The position numbers and the translations under genes were made by a program. Below the pieces are notes generated by a model. The model saw nothing but the letters and a program-made list of their open reading frames with translations. It had not been told where the DNA came from and did no database searches. From Prostheceraeus crozeri (lineage: Eukaryota; Platyhelminthes; Polycladida; Euryleptidae), in contig CAJQUW010008671.1 of the NCBI GenBank assembly GCA_907163375.1, positions 62,001 to 126,000 on the forward strand: a stretch of DNA of 64,000 nucleotides, given 5' to 3'. Every line of letters starts with the position of its first letter. Position 1 is the stretch's first letter. Shown piece after piece: positions 49,578-58,075 of the stretch.

Positions 49578-49600
49578 TTAGGACATCAGTCCCATCAAGC

Positions 49601-50968
49601 ATGGCGGAAACACCTGCATTATTGGATGCTCGTTACGATGTATTCCAAAGTGATAAAGTCGATGTCTCGAGTACTTCTCAGCATACGAGCGTTCTGACGC
49701 CAGTCAATGGATTGGAAAATCCCGGTACCATTCAATTCACAGTCCCTCGACTAGCCATTCATTGGATGGATGTATGCAATGCCTATTTTCGCGTGGAAGT
49801 ACAACTCATGAAACATGATGCGGCTAAAGGAGCAGACGTGCCATGTGAGTCGTCAGACAAGGCGATTATTATCAACAATACGGCCCACTCCCTCTTTTCC
49901 GACATTACTATCCGCTTGAATGAACGCACCATTGAAGGAGGCAATGACTTGTATTATTTGAGAGCTTACCTTAGCAATCTTTTACAATACACCAATGATG
50001 TGAAGAATACACACATGGTCACACAAGGTTTTACTGTTCCTCAAGTGATGTATGACACGGAGTTTGATGCAGCGAGTAAGACGGTGAAGTCTAAGGCGGT
50101 AGAGTTTACAGATAAAGAGAATGCACTCAATCAAGCCATTCTCAAACAATGGGCAGACCACAAATTTAAACGTACCTTTGACTTTCCCCTGAAATGTAAT
50201 TTGTTCCAACAAGTGATTGCTCTGCCCCCAGGCATGCAACTGGATCTCATTTTCACCTTGAATAAACCGGAATATGCCATTTATGATATGGCACATGCTG
50301 CAGGGACGACCTCTACAAAGTACAGGTTCAAAATCACCTCTTTCCAATTGTATATGCCCATGCTCACACCGAATGCAGAACTGCAATTGAAAACTGCGAA
50401 TCGACGCAAGACAGAAGCCATTTATTATCGCTACAATGGCATGACCGTCCAACGACAAACGATTGAACGTGGAATACAAAAGAAGACGTTTTCCAATGTG
50501 GCCGCTCTATTGAGTCCTAAACTCATCTTTTTCGCTGTTGTTCCCAGTAACTCTTGGTTTGATCCAGGAAGTCGTAAACTCTATTTTGAAAGGCATGGAC
50601 TCTCTCAAGTCACCATGACCACCAATGGAGCCATCATGACAGGAGGCACCATCAATTGCAAAGATGACGTGATTGCCTACAGTCAATTCAATCGTGCGAT
50701 TCAAGTCTATAACACGAATGAATCGTGTGGTATTGATTTAGAGAGTTTTACCAAATACTGTTACTTTATCGCCTTTGACTGTACCTTGGATAAACAAATC
50801 GATAGTGTTCAACCCACCAATACACGTCAATATGGACTGGAATTGCAATTTGAGAATACGACCACGCAAAATATGGATTTATTAATGTTTGTCATTCATG
50901 ACGAACAATTCTCCGTCACACCGGAGAATGCTGTCATCTCCAGTGCGTATATCCCACCCGCTATTTAA
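49601..50968 (+). CDS. MCP: Major capsid protein, double jelly-roll, element 2
   Basis: 455 residues, typical of adintovirus-type hexon proteins. Recognisable blocks are VFQSDKVDVSSTSQHTSVLT near the start, FTVPRLAIHWMDV, HSLFSDITIRLNERTIEGG, and a YRYNGMTVQRQTIERG segment in the second barrel. It is quite unlike the element 1 capsid protein, so the two elements are distant relatives. Strong late-type promoter motif; open throughout. Confidence 0.88.
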   Translation: MAETPALLDARYDVFQSDKVDVSSTSQHTSVLTPVNGLENPGTIQFTVPRLAIHWMDVCNAYFRVEVQLMKHDAAKGADVPCESSDKAIIINNTAHSLFSDITIRLNERTIEGGNDLYYLRAYLSNLLQYTNDVKNTHMVTQGFTVPQVMYDTEFDAASKTVKSKAVEFTDKENALNQAILKQWADHKFKRTFDFPLKCNLFQQVIALPPGMQLDLIFTLNKPEYAIYDMAHAAGTTSTKYRFKITSFQLYMPMLTPNAELQLKTANRRKTEAIYYRYNGMTVQRQTIERGIQKKTFSNVAALLSPKLIFFAVVPSNSWFDPGSRKLYFERHGLSQVTMTTNGAIMTGGTINCKDDVIAYSQFNRAIQVYNTNESCGIDLESFTKYCYFIAFDCTLDKQIDSVQPTNTRQYGLELQFENTTTQNMDLLMFVIHDEQFSVTPENAVISSAYIPPAI

Positions 50969-50974
50969 GTGTTG
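50965..50974 (+). promoter_or_regulatory. Late-type motif TTAAGTGTTG
   Basis: 35 nt before the ATG at 51000. Confidence 0.55.
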
Positions 50975-50999
50975 GCGCGCATTGACATCATCATAAGAC

Positions 51000-51188
51000 A
51001 TGTTGAAGGAGCCCGAGTATCACGTTCCTCCTATCGCTTGGACACCTCTTTATCAACATCGTCTCATTAAAGCTCAGCGTTGGTTGAATGGGAGACTGGT
51101 TAAGCAACACGGAAATCGAAGGAATCATGCAGGGTATGAATCAATTACAAGAGAAACATTTACTCAATGCCTGCATGTGCGAAGATGA
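51000..51188 (+). CDS. Small basic frame overlapping the protease start
   Basis: 62 residues (start LKEPEYHVPPIAWTPLYQHR), basic, at the distance from the late motif where a start is expected. It overlaps the first 101 nt of the protease frame. It may be a real virion peptide or only a leader that controls protease translation. Confidence 0.4.
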   Translation: MLKEPEYHVPPIAWTPLYQHRLIKAQRWLNGRLVKQHGNRRNHAGYESITRETFTQCLHVRR

Positions 51189-51720
51189 TTTTCTCTGTGC
51201 TATTCAGTGTAGTTGTCAAACGTTTGCTCATCGCCTCCTCCAATCTTCTTACGTTCCCTTCCAAGGTGTGTTTCCTGCTGATCTACTTCCTGCTCATTCC
51301 CCGGAATCAAAGACACTTATTGTCAATAGTGATCGCTCTCATCAACCTGGCAAGCATTGGCTGGCCTTTTATCAAAATGCGGATCAACGCGTGTGCGAAT
51401 TCTTTGACTCTTATGGACTCACTCCATCTCACTATCCACATGTTACCGAGTGGTTATCGACAACACCTTATCCTTTAGACTATCGTCGCCCTCTGCGTAT
51501 ACAAGGTCCTAAAGCCTATTGTGGTGCTTACTGTATTTACTTTTTAAACCATCGCCCTTTTAACACGTCTATGGATAAAACACTGACCTTCTTTCGAACA
51601 TTGGATGCTCACGAGAAAGATCAAGAACTCATTAAAACCTACTTGTCCTTCAATGATAAAATTGTCTATTCCTATTTGTATTCTACATTATCCCATGTTT
51701 TGAAGTCAATAAAGAAATGA
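51088..51720 (+). CDS. PRO: Adenain-like cysteine protease, element 2
   Basis: 210 residues, the size of adenovirus endopeptidase. It opens MGDWLSNTEIEGIMQGMNQ. The catalytic His is in PGKHWLAFYQN, Asp in CEFFDSYGLTP, and Gln and Cys in RIQGPKAYCGAYCIYFLN. It cleaves virion precursors at Gly-Gly-type sites in related viruses, matching the GG motifs in the core proteins here. It ends with AATAAA. Open throughout. Confidence 0.9.
   Translation: MGDWLSNTEIEGIMQGMNQLQEKHLLNACMCEDDFLCAIQCSCQTFAHRLLQSSYVPFQGVFPADLLPAHSPESKTLIVNSDRSHQPGKHWLAFYQNADQRVCEFFDSYGLTPSHYPHVTEWLSTTPYPLDYRRPLRIQGPKAYCGAYCIYFLNHRPFNTSMDKTLTFFRTLDAHEKDQELIKTYLSFNDKIVYSYLYSTLSHVLKSIKK
51708..51713 (+). terminator. Polyadenylation signal AATAAA at protease end
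   Basis: Lies within the last codons of the protease gene, ending the long rightward late block. Confidence 0.6.
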
Positions 51721-51740
51721 ATCATGTCAATGATTGTATT

Positions 51741-51746
51741 TTTATT
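51741..51746 (-). terminator. Polyadenylation signal (minus) for the PolB/TBP/RING block
   Basis: TTTATT on +, AATAAA on minus, about 130 nt after the RING gene stop. Confidence 0.5.
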
Positions 51747-51873
51747 TCAATGGAATCCTTGAACTTTTTTCAGACAGAGGTTAATACTACAAGGTTTTGT
51801 ACATGAAACAGAGTTCAGTCACTCGTTATAGCACACTATACACTATACACTATACACAGAGCTTTTCCGTGCA

Positions 51874-52368
51874 TCATGCACGATATACAGTGACTGTTGA
51901 AGCTATGTCTTGATCACAAAGGGGACAAGATGACGTTTCAAAGGGAACATAACATGTAGAACACATAACACTATGAGAACATGGTAAAAAGAGAAGGGAC
52001 CGTTCCTGTTTAAAACATTTAACACAGTTCCGTTCACATAATAATTTAAATGTCTCTTCTTCCAATTTCTTTCTAAAGTCACTTTTATGGGTAGAGTTAT
52101 CTGACACATCAGTTGCAAATGTCACTTTTTTCACTCTAGATCGCGCCAATGTCATTGCATTGCAGTGTAGCATGGAGAAATCCTCTATCCACCTACGATC
52201 CAAATGGTGATTCATAGCATGCTCATCGAGATCCATTAGTCGATCCAGTAATTCACCAGCGGTGATCTTTTCACTGAGATGTGTTACAGTTTCTATAGCT
52301 TTGAACGAATATCCAAGGTCTCTTGCGACAACCCACGACGTTGGGATACTAGTCACTGTCCGATTCAT
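51874..52368 (-). CDS. IAP-like RING protein, element 2
   Basis: 164 residues from the ATG at 52368; an earlier in-frame ATG at 52443 is possible. The N-terminal half (SWVVARDLGYSFKAIETVTH) looks like the helical UBA-type region of IAPs. The C-terminal RING is C-x2-C-x11-C-x-H-x3-C-x2-C...C-x2-C (CVKCFKQERSLLFLPCSHS), the same spacing as IAP RINGs. No BIR domain. Probably a ubiquitin ligase acting on host defence or apoptosis. The start overlaps the end of the TBP-like gene by 20 nt. Confidence 0.75.
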   Translation of the reverse strand: MNRTVTSIPTSWVVARDLGYSFKAIETVTHLSEKITAGELLDRLMDLDEHAMNHHLDRRWIEDFSMLHCNAMTLARSRVKKVTFATDVSDNSTHKSDFRKKLEEETFKLLCERNCVKCFKQERSLLFLPCSHSVMCSTCYVPFETSSCPLCDQDIASTVTVYRA

Positions 52369-52924
52369 TGAGGGAATCTCCTTCGAATAGGGATTTGAGA
52401 ATGTCTTCCACCAACGATTCCGCTTCTGCAATCGATAAGACACCCGTCACAATCACACTTCCGTTGGAAAAGAAGGAACAATGTAAATTACCTTTGCGTA
52501 TTAACGTTCCGGGAAACAGCTCGCGCTCGTTGGAAATCACCGATGTCGATGGCAACTGTTGAATGGTTTGCATGCGGTCTTTTGTATAGTTCCATTGACA
52601 TTGAACTGTGCAGGATTTTGTGATTGGGTCGCTCACGTCCAATCCGTAGGGGGCGAGTAATTGGCGCATCTCTTTACAAATACGATCGTAGGTTTCCAGA
52701 GAGTGGTTGCCCAAAATTTGGATACACCCCCGTGGAAAAATCTGTACAGTGACCGAAGAGTTCCATTTCCAATAGACTCGACAAGGGCGTGATGCTCGGT
52801 ATGTGGCCAGAGGGAGTTGCGGTAACAATGTCTGCAGTGGTATTGCGGAGGATGCTCTGAGCTCCACCATGCGGTTGCAGATCCTTGACATCTTTGACAG
52901 CGGGGTGTAGATACCCTTCTTCAT
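52349..52924 (-). CDS. TATA-binding-protein-like protein, element 2
   Basis: 191 residues, about TBP core size, with the two-repeat layout of TBP. Repeat 1 has a V/Y-rich strand, VTVQIFPRGCIQILG, then a helix (LETYDRICKEMRQLL), matching TALIFSSGKMVCTGA and its helix in TBP. Repeat 2 has NERELFPGTLIRKG then FSNGSVIVTGVLSIAEAESL, matching YEPELFPGLIYRM and FVSGKVVLTGAK. An acidic tail follows. The first ~84 codons overlap the 3' end of PolB in another frame; a later in-frame ATG (52891 or 52870) may be the true start. A viral transcription factor is the likely role. Confidence 0.75.
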   Translation of the reverse strand: MKKGIYTPLSKMSRICNRMVELRASSAIPLQTLLPQLPLATYRASRPCRVYWKWNSSVTVQIFPRGCIQILGNHSLETYDRICKEMRQLLAPYGLDVSDPITKSCTVQCQWNYTKDRMQTIQQLPSTSVISNERELFPGTLIRKGNLHCSFFSNGSVIVTGVLSIAEAESLVEDILKSLFEGDSLNESDSD

Positions 52925-55900
52925 ATAGGCGATGGTTACCGTATGGAAGGCTCTGATTGGGTAAATACCAACACCGCTTGTCCTCCCAGATACTTAAGGC
53001 CTTCTTCACTTGCGTCACCGTTCTCATCTCGTGGTGTTGGGATTGGAGGAGGGTTTGTGACACTGTGGTAATTGAATGTTTTTCGAATGCGTCCACATAA
53101 TTCTGATGTTTCACTTGTCGCTTCTTCGCTTGACACACTCCCTTCATGCGACAGTCGTGGATTTCTTCCTCATTGCCTTTGAGGACAATGTAAGAGTACA
53201 TCTTGGCACTCAAACATACAAACTCCTTCACCCTATCCCCCACACACTCATCCTTGAAACATCCCAAACGATTCGCATTCTCGGTACGTCTCTCTGGATG
53301 ACTCACGGGATAATTTGAGGTATCGAGAACACCTTTCGCCTCCGTATCAATAAAATTTGGGATGTTTTCAAACGAACGCAGCACTTCTTCGCGTGTATAC
53401 CGGCTGCGGACTTTGAGGAAGAAGGAGTCTGTGTCCCCACCAATGAGTTCCACTGAGGTGCACGTCTTGTTGGCTTTCCACTGGTCAAACAGCTTGTACA
53501 TAATAATCTTGCTGTTGTCCAGGATGCATTGCCCGATATAAATGGGCTTGTTCAAGTCTACCTTGGTCTTGCGCACATTCACCACCACGGCTTTGTCGCT
53601 GATGTTGAAGAAGGATTGACAATAGGGATGACGTGTCCATTTGCTAAACAAATTCGGTGATCGTACAAAATAGTGCTTCCCATATTTCCGCACATTCTCC
53701 ATCGTCTTGCCGTACAGTGCGTTCACCATCAACTTGTGGAGATTGCGGCGCATTTTCGTTGTTGCCTTGGCGCGTTCTTGCGTATGGTATTGAACATAGG
53801 GGCGAATATACGGTTCTTGATTGAAGGAGATCCCGTAATGAACCTTGGTGATATGTAAGCCCTTCTCCACATAATACTTGAGAGCAGCGATATGTACCAC
53901 ATACTCTTTGCGATTCTCGTGCGTCATCATTAACTTGTTGGCTGAGTGAAAGGGTCGGTTCCCGTTCAACTCTTGCCATAGCTCTTGCATATAGGGAGAC
54001 ATGTCCTCCCATTTCGCCGTCCCGCGGTAAGGAGCCAATGGTAAATCTTCCGTGGCATCTTGGACGTGTGGGGGATACTCCAAATCGACGCACAGTACAT
54101 GACCCGTGGTGCCATTGACATTGTATCGTCTCACCCATTCGTCGTTGATGTCCACCAAGACCTCCGGTCGTACCCAGGCAAAACAATCCTTCGGCAAAGG
54201 TCCCATCATGGCCGCACCGTATAAATTGTTAGCATCTACATAAAACAGGTGAGTACCTTCTTCTGCTTGCGCGCGGTGCTGATTCACAAATGTCATCCCT
54301 CCACGAATCCCTGCTTCAAACACGCGGTACATATCCACGTCACGCAATTTCTCCAACTTGACCTGTGTCTTTTTAAAGAAAAATGAATAGGTCAAGCCAG
54401 GTGTGCCGAAATAGTGGATGGGGTCCAATGCAGACACGTCGCGTATTTCACTTCGAAAGTGTTCGAAGATGTCTGCGAGCAAGGCTACATCCACTGTCAA
54501 ATAATAGTGGATATAATCTTCAAACGTGCTGCACCCCGTCTCTGTCCACGCCTTTTGTGCCACAGCATACTCATCCTCTTCCAACTCCTTCTCACTCAAA
54601 TCATTGTAAAATGCTTCCTTCGGAGGCAATTGAGTCTCGTGGATACGATCCCAGCAGTCAAAGTATGTATAGGGAAAATATCCTTTCCGAATAGATGTGT
54701 GATCGCAATTCGGATAGACGTTGCTCAATATGTGATTTGAGTGAGGAAAGTCACTGATGGTCGTTGACAAATTGTTTAGAGAGTCTTTCAAAAACTGACA
54801 CGAATCGATGAATCGGAGTTTATATAGGGTATTGGATGGCATGGGAAGAAAGATGGTCACTCCCAACGTCTTGTCTCCTGACACATAAATGGGCTCGATC
54901 TTATACTTGTGATCCAGCTTGGTAAACCCTTGTACAATCACCTGGTGACTGTCATATCCCTTCCAATTGTGAAACAAGATGTTTAATGTGGTCCGGGATT
55001 GACGTCGTCGCAGGTTACATGCATTGCACAGGGTTTGCAGATATTTGCCCGTGATATGATCGTGGTCTCGCACCTTTGTCGTAGGCCCATTCTTTTCACC
55101 TTGCTTCGGGGGTTTCACATCACATCCGCACATGTTACATTGAGCTGTCTGTTCATAGTCCCGCATATCATCCTCCGTCGGCTTCATGTTACTGTTTGTC
55201 GCTTTCATGTGATCAAACATAGACCAGATCACCTGTCTGATGTGTGCAATAAAGGCAGGAATACACTCGTCCCCCTTATGGATCACCACAGATTCTTTCA
55301 TGTCCAGCGCCGGATGCCACACCACATAGGATCCCACATACGCTGCCGTATGCTTCTTGGACACGGCATCAATCATGCTCTCAATGTCCGCATACATCAC
55401 AGCGAGGGGTTGAGTGGTTTTCGCGTGGTCGATAAATTCGTGCGGTTTCGTATCTTCCGGGGTCGTTTCCATCTGAAAAAATCCTCCATCGCATTTGGCT
55501 TGATGCTCCAGACGTTCTTTGTGTGCCATGACCTTTGTCTTTCCATACTTTACGGCCTTCTCGTAGAAATTGAATCGTAAACTACATAACTCACATGTTT
55601 CAAAACGTTTCACTTGTGTTTGGTTCATGTTCCGATACCACATGCGAGCACATTTCTGAAAATCCGTCACGGGAAGAAAATGTCCAGACTGATCCTCCAT
55701 ATCGTACCGCGTCACCATCACCAGATGAACGATGCGTGTGTTCTCCTTCACAGCTTGACGGACCGGGTATAATTGGCCCACAAATCCTTTACCGTCATGT
55801 ACGTGGATACGAACAATGACATTGTTCTTCTTTTCGAACTCCTGAATATCCCGTGTATTCATCAACCCCTCTGACGTCATCATGGAAAAGTCTAGATGAT

Positions 55901-56861
55901 AATACTGGTTCAAATTCAACTTGCGCACTGCAGGAAGTCGATTCTGATAACTGTCATAGGATGTCTTGGTGCGGGAATCAACACGTCCACGTCGAGGAAT
56001 GCGATTGTCTTGGTAGGCAAGTGCATAGAGGACACTGTCTTGAAAACAATGCGATGTATACGTGTTGCGCTCAAACACACATATGCCTTTGCAGAGCTTG
56101 ATATCTCGGTGGATAGGAATCGGTGCGCCCATGCGAAAATTAGGGAAGGAACTTGTTTGAACCAGTAACTCCAACACTTCCTTCACCGCAAATCCTGATC
56201 CGTCTTCTCGATAGTCTTCAATAAATTCTTCAAACTTTGACACAATGTCACCGAACCATGTATCAAAGTTACGTGCTTGGACGCCTTCGTGAATGTATGA
56301 GGGTGTGGTGATGTCTCTCACTTCCTCTTCGCCCGTCGACATATCCATCTTGGCAAACCTGAGTCTCATACTCACAAACACTTTCACGTCCTCGTGGGGG
56401 TGTTGTTGCACAATGACACGATACAAGTCCGCATACATTGAATTCAAATATGTCTTCCATTCATTCGTGGCTTGAGGAGGGGTAAATCGATAATTATGTC
56501 CGCGACCGTCCATGATACGTTCTTCTTCCACAGCTGCACCGCCCTCTTGTATGAACTCAAACAGGTAGGGACACAAATGCTCATCCCATCCTTCCGCTTC
56601 AGCATTCACCACTACATCACAGTAGCGACACCGTCCCACACACGCATGCTTATGGTACGCCTCCACGTCGAAACTTCCGTCGCAATCCAAACACAGCAAG
56701 TCATTGTCGTCGCCATAATTAAACGCGCGGCAATCGTGTTCGTCTCCATACCATTTACAGCATGTCCAACAATAGTTGCGACCCGTCTCCGCTGCTCCAT
56801 GGGCAATACAGTCTTGAAACCGAGAGAAGGACTGACAGCAGAATTCACACGTGTACTGCAT
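52674..56861 (-). CDS. pPolB: Protein-primed DNA polymerase B, element 2
   Basis: 1395 residues. Zinc-rich N-terminus (1-105, YTCEFCCQSFSRFQDC and CVGRCRYC) duplicated in the 32732 gene; a conserved Cys block SHCFQDSVLYALAYQD; Exo I YADIES (D492, E494); an HNH/endonuclease VII-like module CNMCGCD with VRDHDHITGKY; Exo III YYLTVDVALLAD; Pol A VDANNLYG (D876); Pol B KLMVNALYGK from 1043; Pol C GDTDSFF (1143-1146). All key residues are present. The start ATG lies just inside the right inverted repeat, 38 nt from a TATA box. The last ~80 codons overlap the TBP-like gene and are not typical of the family. Confidence 0.95.
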   Translation of the reverse strand: MQYTCEFCCQSFSRFQDCIAHGAAETGRNYCWTCCKWYGDEHDCRAFNYGDDNDLLCLDCDGSFDVEAYHKHACVGRCRYCDVVVNAEAEGWDEHLCPYLFEFIQEGGAAVEEERIMDGRGHNYRFTPPQATNEWKTYLNSMYADLYRVIVQQHPHEDVKVFVSMRLRFAKMDMSTGEEEVRDITTPSYIHEGVQARNFDTWFGDIVSKFEEFIEDYREDGSGFAVKEVLELLVQTSSFPNFRMGAPIPIHRDIKLCKGICVFERNTYTSHCFQDSVLYALAYQDNRIPRRGRVDSRTKTSYDSYQNRLPAVRKLNLNQYYHLDFSMMTSEGLMNTRDIQEFEKKNNVIVRIHVHDGKGFVGQLYPVRQAVKENTRIVHLVMVTRYDMEDQSGHFLPVTDFQKCARMWYRNMNQTQVKRFETCELCSLRFNFYEKAVKYGKTKVMAHKERLEHQAKCDGGFFQMETTPEDTKPHEFIDHAKTTQPLAVMYADIESMIDAVSKKHTAAYVGSYVVWHPALDMKESVVIHKGDECIPAFIAHIRQVIWSMFDHMKATNSNMKPTEDDMRDYEQTAQCNMCGCDVKPPKQGEKNGPTTKVRDHDHITGKYLQTLCNACNLRRRQSRTTLNILFHNWKGYDSHQVIVQGFTKLDHKYKIEPIYVSGDKTLGVTIFLPMPSNTLYKLRFIDSCQFLKDSLNNLSTTISDFPHSNHILSNVYPNCDHTSIRKGYFPYTYFDCWDRIHETQLPPKEAFYNDLSEKELEEDEYAVAQKAWTETGCSTFEDYIHYYLTVDVALLADIFEHFRSEIRDVSALDPIHYFGTPGLTYSFFFKKTQVKLEKLRDVDMYRVFEAGIRGGMTFVNQHRAQAEEGTHLFYVDANNLYGAAMMGPLPKDCFAWVRPEVLVDINDEWVRRYNVNGTTGHVLCVDLEYPPHVQDATEDLPLAPYRGTAKWEDMSPYMQELWQELNGNRPFHSANKLMMTHENRKEYVVHIAALKYYVEKGLHITKVHYGISFNQEPYIRPYVQYHTQERAKATTKMRRNLHKLMVNALYGKTMENVRKYGKHYFVRSPNLFSKWTRHPYCQSFFNISDKAVVVNVRKTKVDLNKPIYIGQCILDNSKIIMYKLFDQWKANKTCTSVELIGGDTDSFFLKVRSRYTREEVLRSFENIPNFIDTEAKGVLDTSNYPVSHPERRTENANRLGCFKDECVGDRVKEFVCLSAKMYSYIVLKGNEEEIHDCRMKGVCQAKKRQVKHQNYVDAFEKHSITTVSQTLLQSQHHEMRTVTQVKKALSIWEDKRCWYLPNQSLPYGNHRLYEEGYLHPAVKDVKDLQPHGGAQSILRNTTADIVTATPSGHIPSITPLSSLLEMELFGHCTDFSTGVYPNFGQPLSGNLRSYL

Positions 56862-56868
56862 GGTTAGA

Positions 56869-57138
56869 ATGAGAATGATTTTCTCTGACAGCGCCTTACT
56901 TATATACCTTGCTGTGACTCATCACACGTGCTCGGCGCCGCGTGCTCCGATTGGTGCTCCGTGCTCTTAACCCAAGTGCGCCGATGCGTGGGCGTGTGCT
57001 CCGTTTCCTGTCCTCTTCGCAACCCCGTGCGCCGATGCGTGGGCGTGTGCTCCGATGCGTGGGCGTGTGCTCCGATGCTCGGGGCAAGGTCATGTACTTT
57101 AGTGCAAATGCTGCGGACGGGGGCCAGACTTTGCTACT
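56869..57138 (-). repeat. Right terminal inverted repeat, element 2
   Basis: Complement of 32026-32277 with one additional ~18-nt unit (GATGCGTGGGCGTGTGCTCC), so the two ends differ in tandem copy number but little in base sequence. Confidence 0.93.
56899..56906 (-). promoter_or_regulatory. TATA box for PolB
   Basis: TATATAAG on the minus strand, 38 nt before the PolB ATG; the mirror image of 32240-32247. Confidence 0.75.
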
Positions 57139-57144
57139 AACGTT
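57139..57144. repeat. Target site duplication AACGTT, right copy of element 2
   Basis: Identical to 32020-32025. Confidence 0.95.
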
Positions 57145-58075
57145 GTTCTTTGGTACTTCGAGAGTGAACTGGACGGAATTATGAATCGAATTGAAAGTAT
57201 TTAAAATTTTACTACTTTTACTATCGTTAGTAGGGAATGGTCCCAAGATGATGTCATCAATATAGCGCTTGTAAAGACAAGGAGCAATATTATGCGAAAG
57301 AAGTATTTCCAACGCTCTCTGTTCTATGGTAAACATGAATACAACCGAAAACGCTGGTTCAAAATGTGAGACCATTGGACAGCCACTAATTTGTAAATTA
57401 GTTTTATCTTAGTATTGGATTTCATAATAATAGCTAACAAAATTTAAGAAATCTTCGATATCGGCTACTTTGAAGCCATAGTTATCCACGATATTCCAGT
57501 TAGATCTCGCATAACTAACAACAGCATTCATGCCTTCCATTATGGGAATGCTAGTTAGCATTTTTTCACGTCTGATATGAAAGTTTGATTATTGTGAGGT
57601 GAAATTTTAAGAGAATTTAGATATACCTATAAGATCATCCGTACTGCTGATATTAGTAGGAACCAATTTCACAAGTTGGTTGATAATTTTTCTAAGCAGC
57701 CAATCGATCTTGTCGGTCAGGTGCCAATAGAGGATGCGATCGGTCTCAGGGGATATCCTGTGGCTGTTGGGGGTTTATGGTCGTTCACGGTGCAATAGAA
57801 CTTCGCCGTTTTGTACTGCAAGATATCAAACTGCTAATGTCAATATCTTTATTTTCACATTTGGATGTAATTAGCGTATTCGCATCCATGAGTAGGAAGC
57901 ACGAATTGATGAGAAGTCATTTTTGATATTTAAACCATCGCTTACCAATGCCAATTTGTCCATAAATAAGTCCGCGGTGGACGAAACGTCGGGCGGTTTT
58001 GACATTTTATTTTTACTTGTCTTATCAATCAAAAGCGTCGCCATCACAAGATAGTGTTTTCGATTTTTCACTCAA
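57145..58075 (-). pseudogene. Penelope-like element, reverse-transcriptase half, split by element 2
   Basis: Minus-strand blocks in PLE order: a start segment near 58070 (MKNRKHYLVMATLLIDKTS), then FYCTVNDHKPP and YPLRPIASSIGT, IINQLVKLVPTNISST, ISGCPMVSHFEPAFSVV (the MGSPL-type box) and YKRYIDDIILGP (catalytic YxDD). The frame is interrupted several times (stops and shifts between blocks). It stops at the element 2 border inside sequence that continues at 32019. Confidence 0.8.

Larger units (their letters stand above)
32026..57138. mobile_element. Adintovirus-like Polinton, element 2 (25.1 kb)
   Basis: Termini are AGTAGCAAAG and its complement, with a 6-bp duplication. It carries inverted repeats of about 252 and 270 bp, a protein-primed PolB, a chromodomain integrase, protease, ATPase, major capsid and penton-like genes, plus exonuclease, TBP-like and RING genes. 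It is larger than most Polintons and close to the adintovirus type in gene content. Most genes are open; about three breaks were noticed in two loci. It inserted into a PLE, so it is younger than that PLE copy. Confidence 0.94.

Noticed and set aside
53644-56867. Several open frames of 60-193 codons opposite or alongside PolB of element 2
   Set aside because: Shadows of a long, GC-balanced gene; no motifs, no promoter motif at the right distance.
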